Of a stretch of 64,000 bases of DNA, positions 53,531 to 64,000 are shown in pieces. Positions within the stretch are counted from its first letter, which is position 1; each line of letters begins with the position of its first letter. The notes beneath the pieces were generated by a model that was given only the letters and a program-made list of their open reading frames with translations, made no database searches and was not told the origin of the DNA. Both the position numbers and the translations under genes were made by a program. Source of the stretch: Engraulis encrasicolus (lineage: Eukaryota; Chordata; Actinopteri; Clupeiformes; Engraulidae); the NCBI RefSeq assembly GCF_034702125.1, contig NC_085872.1, positions 26,029,002 through 26,093,001 on the forward strand. The letters are read 5' to 3'.

Positions 53531-54806
53531 AAAATGGCCTTTTGGTGAATATTTTTCAGAGAGATGTCAAACTATTTTCGTCTCCCCTTTTTTCTTTCTT
53601 TCTTTTTTTTGCTCTAATTGTTTTCACAGTTCACGTTCATTCCTCCTCCTTGAGTAATATAATTGTCAAACAAAGACTGAAATACCTCTTCTGTATACGT
53701 GATCTATGTGTTTCGTTTTAGGAATAGGTTTTTTTTTTTTTACATATTCACTTCAGTTAAAAATAGTTGAAGAGGTTACTTTCACTTCTTCTTTCCCAAA
53801 GGAGGAGAAACAAAGACATTAGTCTCTGGCATCTGTGAAACTGTGACACTATTGTTGCCCCTCACAAATTCTTGTTTATGGTGTCAATCAATGTTAATTC
53901 TGCATTTGAGATAAAATACTGAAAAGTCTACTCACAATTAACAACATTGTCTTAGGTTAAATAAACTGTACCACCCCTTTTTCTGAGATATCTTTTGTTT
54001 GTCAAGGATGTTGGATCTCAATTTCCCAGAAATTAAGCCCAGGTGAGGAATAATGCATGTTTGCTCTGTGTCTCACTTCGAGAGACCTATTTAAAACAGT
54101 TTTATAGTGCTTGATGATCTGTTCTTAACATCCACTTGTATACTTTGGGTGGTAACGGGGCCTTTCAGAGTTAGAGATTAAGGACATTAACATTATCCCC
54201 ACGACCTGGTGACAAAGAGGATGTACAGTACAAGTTGCCACAGAGGTTAGGGTGGTACCGGACATAACTGTGCTTTCATGAAGATGGCTGAATTTTTCAT
54301 TTGTATCTGCCAGCAAATTGATTGATTGTGCTCTTGGCCTTCCTGCGTTTGGTGAAGGTGTCACACCCTTTTTTATATTTGGAAACTACAATATTATTTT
54401 TTGAGTGTTCCGTTTTGTCAGTGAACTCCTTTCCTTCTCGTAAAGGAATATCCCATTTTCAGTGATTGGTGATTACTGCTGTTTTACTGGGTTTATGTTT
54501 GAGGAAATGACTACCTTTATGACTGGCCTCAGCACTCTTCGCACTCTGTCTTTATTGCCTCTGAAAGAATAATTTGGGTAATTTGATCATGTCAAACAGG
54601 TCAATGTTTATATACCCCTTGCTTTTTGTAAGCAAACTGGTAAAAATATATGCTTACACTGGAATATCTTTATTCCAAGCTTTGCTAAATAAGTAGTATA
54701 TGCACATTTGTACAAAAGCATTAAGTCATATAGCAGCAGCAATGTAATGTGCTCTTTGGGGTTGTTGACGGAAATTCAACATTATAATATATAAGTTTGT
54801 AAAATA
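53531..54806 (+). other. 3' UTR and downstream of the tyrosine-tail gene
   Basis: T-rich just after the stop codon. The first plus-strand AATAAA is at 53960-53965, giving a 3' UTR of about 0.45 kb if used. No other feature up to the MITE. Confidence 0.45.
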
Positions 54807-54810
54807 TTAA

Positions 54811-55235
54811 AGGAACAGTCCACCCTTTTTTGATTTTCACGTATTTGCAGTATTTCCCAGCATTATTCGTGAATGTGCATATCATTTTCGTCTATGTGTT
54901 TCCATTGCCCAGTTAAGTATAGCCAAATTAAGCGTAGCAAAGCAAGTCTATGGGGGCAAACAAAACATCATCAAATGTACTTATAAAGTACTTTAAAATT
55001 CATGTAAAATTCACCAGAGTGCAAAACAGCTATTTTTAATCCTGTCCTGTGATTATTTGTGGCTTGATTCTAATACCTCCATTCACTTCCAGTGATTATG
55101 CTAAGCTATGCTAATAATTCTGATCCAATAAATCTAAGTACTGAACAAACTGAGAAGAAAATGATATGCACATTCATGAATAATGCTTGGAAATACTACA
55201 AATATGTGAACATCAAAAAAGGGTGGACTGTTCCT
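54811..55235. mobile_element. 425-bp MITE flanked by TTAA
   Basis: The ends AGGAACAGTCCACCCTTTTT and AAAAAGGGTGGACTGTTCCT are inverted. The inner arms are also inverted (GTATTTCCCAGCATTATTCG and TGAATAATGCTTGGAAATAC). TTAA is duplicated at 54807-54810 and 55236-55239, which fits piggyBac-like or Kolobok-like target choice. No coding capacity. Confidence 0.85.
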
Positions 55236-55560
55236 TTAAGTCAACAGCACACTGGAGTGCCATGGAGACCATTGATTTTCCAGTCAAGGCCAGCATGTGA
55301 ATTGTTTCAAGGCTGCGTAGACGGTGTCATATCTGTTATAGGGTGTAGTGTACAGCAGGATGCACCCTGACCTTGAAATAAAGCTTATCATGATGATGAT
55401 GTGGTATATTGCTCAAAAGAGAAAACCTTCAACGTGAACTTTTGGCTTTGTGACGTTCTGAACTTGCTGCAATATGCTTAGATCCAAAACTGTAAATGGG
55501 AATCAGACCATAACAGTAGGCCTATTCTTTGTGTCATGCACTGAGATTGTATACTGTTAC

Positions 55561-55674
55561 CAGGCTCTTAAAAGAGAACCTAGTAGCCACTTTGACCCAA
55601 AGTGTGTGTTTGACTAGTAGTTTAACTGCTAGCCATTTTTGCTGGTGATGAAAAAAAGTTAATTTAGAGCCCTG
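55561..55674. mobile_element. Small relative of the CAGGGCTCTAAATTAA family
   Basis: The right end AGTTAATTTAGAGCCCTG matches the 18385-19745 element. The left end CAGGCTCTTAAAAGAG is a weaker inverse. It carries the same GCTAGCC/GACTAGTAG subterminal words. Confidence 0.6.
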
Positions 55675-56240
55675 TTACAATAACGTAACTGTAAACATGT
55701 CACATATTTCCAATTCTAAATTCTATTTTTTTGTGTATTTCTGTCAAGTTATTACACTGTGTGTAACTAAAAATCAAGTAATGAATAAATAGTAACTAAC
55801 AAGCGTTTGATATTCCAGTACATGTTTTTTCTAGGACCATATGCTGCATGGGACAACTATGGAAGGAAGCAATAGGGAAGGAAGAGTTTATAAAAATGTG
55901 TTTTTTATTGAAATTTACACATGTAACACACATGAATGACAATGATTTTTGAAATGAATGGGAACAAATAAAACCGTGGGCTACCTTAACATTTGTAACT
56001 ATAAAAGACAGTATGCTTTAATTGTAACAGAGTTAAAACAACACTTTTTAGAGGAAATATGTTAAAGCAATAAATTAACAATAAATAATTCATAAATGCT
56101 GTTTGATGTTTGGACATCAATGACTTTATGACCACATGTTGACAAGGCTATTGCCTATCCTTAACAAGTCAAAGTAATAATAAAAACATTGTCTCCAATT
56201 TGGTTATATTGTTATGATACTCACAATGTACTCTCAATGT
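55675..56240 (-). other. Intergenic between convergent genes
   Basis: AT-rich, with no repeat of note. A minus-strand AATAAA also occurs at about 55905, a possible distal poly(A) site of gdf15. Confidence 0.4.
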
Positions 56241-56246
56241 TTTATT
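56241..56246 (-). terminator. Candidate poly(A) signal of gdf15
   Basis: The minus strand reads AATAAA about 97 nt past the gdf15 stop codon. Use is inferred from position. Confidence 0.4.
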
Positions 56247-56342
56247 TCTTAAAAGAAATACACACATTTCAGGAGTAAAATAACCATAATAATAATAATA
56301 ATAACAACAATAAATACTTCCATTTCTGTCAGTCAAAGGGGG

Positions 56343-58422
56343 TTAGGCACAGTGGCATTTGCTAACAATCAAATCGTTGAATGGGGAGAGCTTCAGCTTC
56401 CCTCTACTGTCATAGTGCATGAGGATCATAGGCTCGTAGGCCGCCGGCACGCAGCACGGCCGAGGCGTGGCTCCCCGCGTCATGTGATGCATGCGTGACT
56501 TAACCTGCGTGTGCATGCTTGCCGGCTTGTAGTTGTGGGGGCAGGAGCCGTCGCAGAAGTACATGGTGTAGCTGCTGGGCGCCACGACCCAGTCGGACCA
56601 GCCTATCTCTTTGAAGGACACGTTGAGCGACCGCCGGCAACACTTGTTGTCCTCCTCGCAGTTCTCGTCCTTTGTGGAGCGTGCTCGCCTTGAGTGTGCC
56701 CCTCCATCATGTAGTAATAAGTCCATCTCTAGAGTCATGTTAGGCGCAGGGACGGTCACACCAGTTCTCTCTCCCGTGGACAAACCCACGTCCATGATTA
56801 AACTGCTATTAGCAGACCTCAGCCTCCACTCCTCAATGACTGCCCTTATGTTCACTGTCACATTCCTAGTGCAGAGTATTCGTTTAAGAGTCCTTTCCAT
56901 GATAGGAAACGGTGTCCTTTCTCCAGTGCCCGGTTCCGATATGCTGACACTGAGCCTAATCTTCTGTTTTGTGGGTGAGCAGTAACGGTCAGCACTGTGA
57001 AGTCTGAGAGCAGCCCATCTCAGAGTCTGGTCCTCTCTGATGAAGGGTCTGTAGAATACTGCTCTGTACCACTGGACCTGCTGGTGTGTATGGGGTTCAC
57101 CCTCTTGCTCGGTCACTGCCAGCACTGAAAGAAAGAACAGAAGATAGGTGCAATCACGTCAGTGGTCTTTCCAGGGTGCAGTCGTTAGTGTTATCTTTGA
57201 AGTCAAAGTGAACACGAGCCATTTTTTTCCACTTGAGACCATCAGTCATCACACCGGTTGGCTGCAGATTGGCAGATATTGTTTTGTTTAGTACATGTAA
57301 CATGTCACTGTTCGACAACTCACAAAGGGCTAATTCCAACAAAGAAGTGTGGTGATTAAATGAAATGTGGACAAGCAGGCTCAGTCACAATACAAAATGT
57401 TCTAGAAATTGGACCATAAGGCATTGGAGGAGCATGTCATGGTTATATGCAACCAGAAGTTAAAAAGGAGATCATTGTGTTGCAACACTGCCAAGCCCTG
57501 TGAAAGTACCACAGATGTGTAAGCAACAGTCCGTGGGCTGTTCTTTTCTTTATCTTAAATCGACTGTTACATTGTTGTGTTTGTTGTATTGCTTCATAAT
57601 GTGATTATGTAAATCTACTTCTGCTGTGCCAGAGTAAGACTACCGCTTTTAAAAACAAGACTGACTGAGGCAAGTTTTGTCATGTTAAGCTATTATCTTA
57701 CATAGTTATTCCTTGTAATTGTGTACATCTTTCACAGGAATTATAAGGAGACTGCTTATTGGCAGTAGAGCTGATACAGTCACATTGTCTCTGTGGCGAT
57801 GTGAACATAAAATACAGTTTACCCTCACCTGTATCTGTGAAAGCACAAATGAATGATAACAATGTAGCGCATGTAGTGTATACACCTGTCATTTAGACTC
57901 AAATTGCGGCATCATACACACAAAACACAATGCTGAGATCACACACATGACATGACATGACATGACATGACACACATTCAAACATCATCCTGCCATGTAT
58001 TGACTAATAAATAAGCTTTTACCTGAGGCTGGGCGCACGGTGATGGAGGCTGTCCTGGTGTGCTGTGTGTGCTGCGTCTCCTGCTGGATGATGGTGGTGC
58101 TTGTGGAGGTGGTGGTGCTGGTGGTAGTGTTCCCCCTCAGCTGCTGCAGCATCTCCCTGTACCGCAGGAACATCCTGTCCAGCTCCTGCTGCCTCTCCTG
58201 CGCGGAGCCTCTGGCGATGGGCACCGGAGGACGATCCATGCCCAGGTAGCTGAGGATACTGGCCTTGAGCGCGTCCAGCCGCAGGGCCCTGTGACCGTGA
58301 CCGTGAGGGTGAGCGTGACCGAGCGAGTCCACATGCCGCCTCCTGTGCGTCCTGCACTCAGCCAGGCCGAGGCAGAGAGTGAGGGTTCCCAGGCAGAGCA
58401 GAATGCACCGACACATGGGCAT
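56343..58422 (-). CDS. gdf15: Growth differentiation factor 15 (2 exons, 393 aa)
   Basis: Secreted TGF-beta-superfamily stress cytokine; the mammalian protein signals through GFRAL-RET. Exons 58422-58023 and 57124-56343 join in phase 1. The hydrophobic leader MPMCRCILLCLGTLTLCLGL is followed by a His-rich stretch (HAHPHGHGH, 36-44), a Thr/Ser run (about 99-110) and the prodomain. A furin-type site RRAR (279-282) releases a 111-aa mature domain. That domain has nine cysteines spaced as in GDF15: NCEEDNKCC, FCDGSCPH, RPCCVPAAYEPM and a C-terminal CHCA. GWSDWVVAP and MHTQVKSRMH also match GDF15 rather than GDF1, AMH or inhibins. Human GDF15 is 308 aa; the extra length is in the propeptide. Two ATGs open the frame (M1, M3); the first has the better context (gccATGc). 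Confidence 0.9.
57125..58022 (-). other. gdf15 intron
   Basis: An 898-bp GT-AG intron between propeptide exons, in phase 1. It contains a short (CATGA)n run at about 57947-57972. No hairpin of note was seen. Confidence 0.8.
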
Positions 58423-58530
58423 GGCAGAGTTGCTGAAGCGTGGCTCACTCACCGTATGTGTGTGTGTGTGAGTGTGTGTGGTGTGTGTGTGTGCGCTGGG
58501 GAGTATAAATGAAATTCCACGCATGCTTTT

Positions 58531-58540
58531 TCATTTATAG
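58531..58540 (-). promoter_or_regulatory. TATA box of gdf15
   Basis: The minus strand reads CTATAAATGA about 110 bp before the start codon, placing transcription start near 58505. A TATA box fits an inducible stress gene. Confidence 0.6.
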
Positions 58541-60500
<1,960 letters not shown>

Positions 60501-60797
60501 CAGGGGTGGGGAACCTATGTCTCAAGGGCCGCTTTATGTGGCCCCTGATGTAATTTTAACGTTATGCAGCTTCACATGAAATATGACATATTTTGTAATG
60601 GAAACTTAGAAAATACATTTGCAATACCTAGAGGGGACCTAGAGAAGGAGGGGTCTGTTTTAAAGGTGGCTGCATTCAGTGCCTAAAGTGCAGGGGGAAA
60701 TCCTGGTTTGTGTTCATAGTATGGCCCTCTGAGGACTTTTCCGGCCCTCGGATGAATTTGAAGTGGCCCCTCGAATGAAAAAGGTTCCCCACCCCTG
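60501..60797. mobile_element. 297-bp hAT-type MITE with perfect 8-bp target duplication
   Basis: Starts CAGGGGTGGGGAACCTATG and ends GGTTCCCCACCCCTG. AGCTAGAC flanks it at 60493-60500 and again at 60798-60805. It is the same family as 23346-23659. This is the cleanest hAT insertion signature in the window. Confidence 0.92.
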
Positions 60798-60805
60798 AGC
60801 TAGAC

Positions 60806-62581
<1,776 letters not shown>

Positions 62582-62617
62582 ATGGAACCTAATATTCTCA
62601 GACGCCGCGGACTCCAG
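62582..62617 (+). CDS. mast3: First coding exon of a MAST3-like kinase gene (12 codons, partial gene)
   Basis: ATG to GT donor gives MEPNILRRRGLQ followed by CAG/GTAAGA. Human MAST3 as I recall it begins MDESSLLRRRGLQ and then a splice junction, so the last seven residues and the junction agree. MAST3 (microtubule-associated serine/threonine kinase 3) lies near GDF15 in human 19p13.11, which supports the call. The exon is too short for certainty alone. The rest of the gene would lie to the right of the window; no second exon was found in 62618-64000. Confidence 0.55.

Positions 62618-64000
<1,383 letters not shown>

Noticed and set aside
53418..53657. 79-codon frame overlapping the last adaptor exon
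   Set aside because: It is another frame over the exon and T-rich 3' UTR. The exon joined at 53386 gives the tyrosine-motif tail and a proper stop.
58023..58524. gdf15 start at an upstream in-frame ATG (RGISFILPSAHTH)
   Set aside because: It lies at the predicted transcription start and would place a (TG)n-encoded His-Thr run before the signal peptide; the ATG at 58422 begins a normal leader.

Overview
The window is nuclear DNA of a ray-finned (teleost) fish. The genes are split by GT-AG introns. Their proteins are closest to vertebrate calponin-2, Mediator subunit 26, CREB-regulated transcription coactivator 1, GDF15 and MAST3. The intergenic DNA carries typical teleost repeats: long CA/GT and GA microsatellites, tRNA-derived SINEs, hAT-type and TTAA-flanked miniature DNA transposons, and a LINE fragment. 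I could not name the species.

Layout, left to right. 1-3 kb: a GC-rich unclassified repeat block and a ~151-bp satellite. 3.8-8.7 kb: cnn2 (minus, 7 coding exons, 342 aa). 10-11 kb: dead non-LTR retrotransposon fragment (plus). 12-13.6 kb: MITE, SINE and foldback repeat. 15.3-25.1 kb: med26 (minus, 3 coding exons, 646 aa) with a 7.7-kb repeat-filled first intron. 26.8-31.7 kb: repeat-poor, AT-rich DNA, perhaps a long crtc1 3' UTR. 31.7-51.1 kb: crtc1 (minus, 14 coding exons, 604 aa). 52.3-53.5 kb: a small plus-strand gene for a single-pass membrane protein with a tyrosine-rich tail. 56.3-58.4 kb: gdf15 (minus, 2 exons, 393 aa), convergent with the preceding gene. 62.6 kb: a 12-codon first coding exon that looks like mast3 (plus), whose remainder lies outside the window.

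In human, MED26, CRTC1, LRRC25, GDF15 and MAST3 all lie in 19p13.11, so this is a compacted conserved block. GDF15 and LRRC25 are adjacent and convergent there, as gdf15 and the small membrane-protein gene are here. The genes do not form an operon or pathway. cnn2 is cytoskeletal, med26 and crtc1 are transcriptional co-regulators, gdf15 is a secreted stress cytokine, the small gene is a probable phosphotyrosine adaptor, and mast3 is a kinase.

Most notable points: (i) crtc1 intron 3 has no GT-AG borders but matches a U12-type AT-AC intron, with a perfect ATATCCTTT donor and a CCTTAAC branch site 18 nt before the terminal AC. (ii) The gene in the LRRC25 position has a TATA box just upstream of its start codon and no leucine-rich-repeat exon; it encodes a short ectodomain, a membrane span and six or more tyrosine motifs. 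(iii) Several hAT-like elements can be delimited by their own 8-bp target-site duplications.
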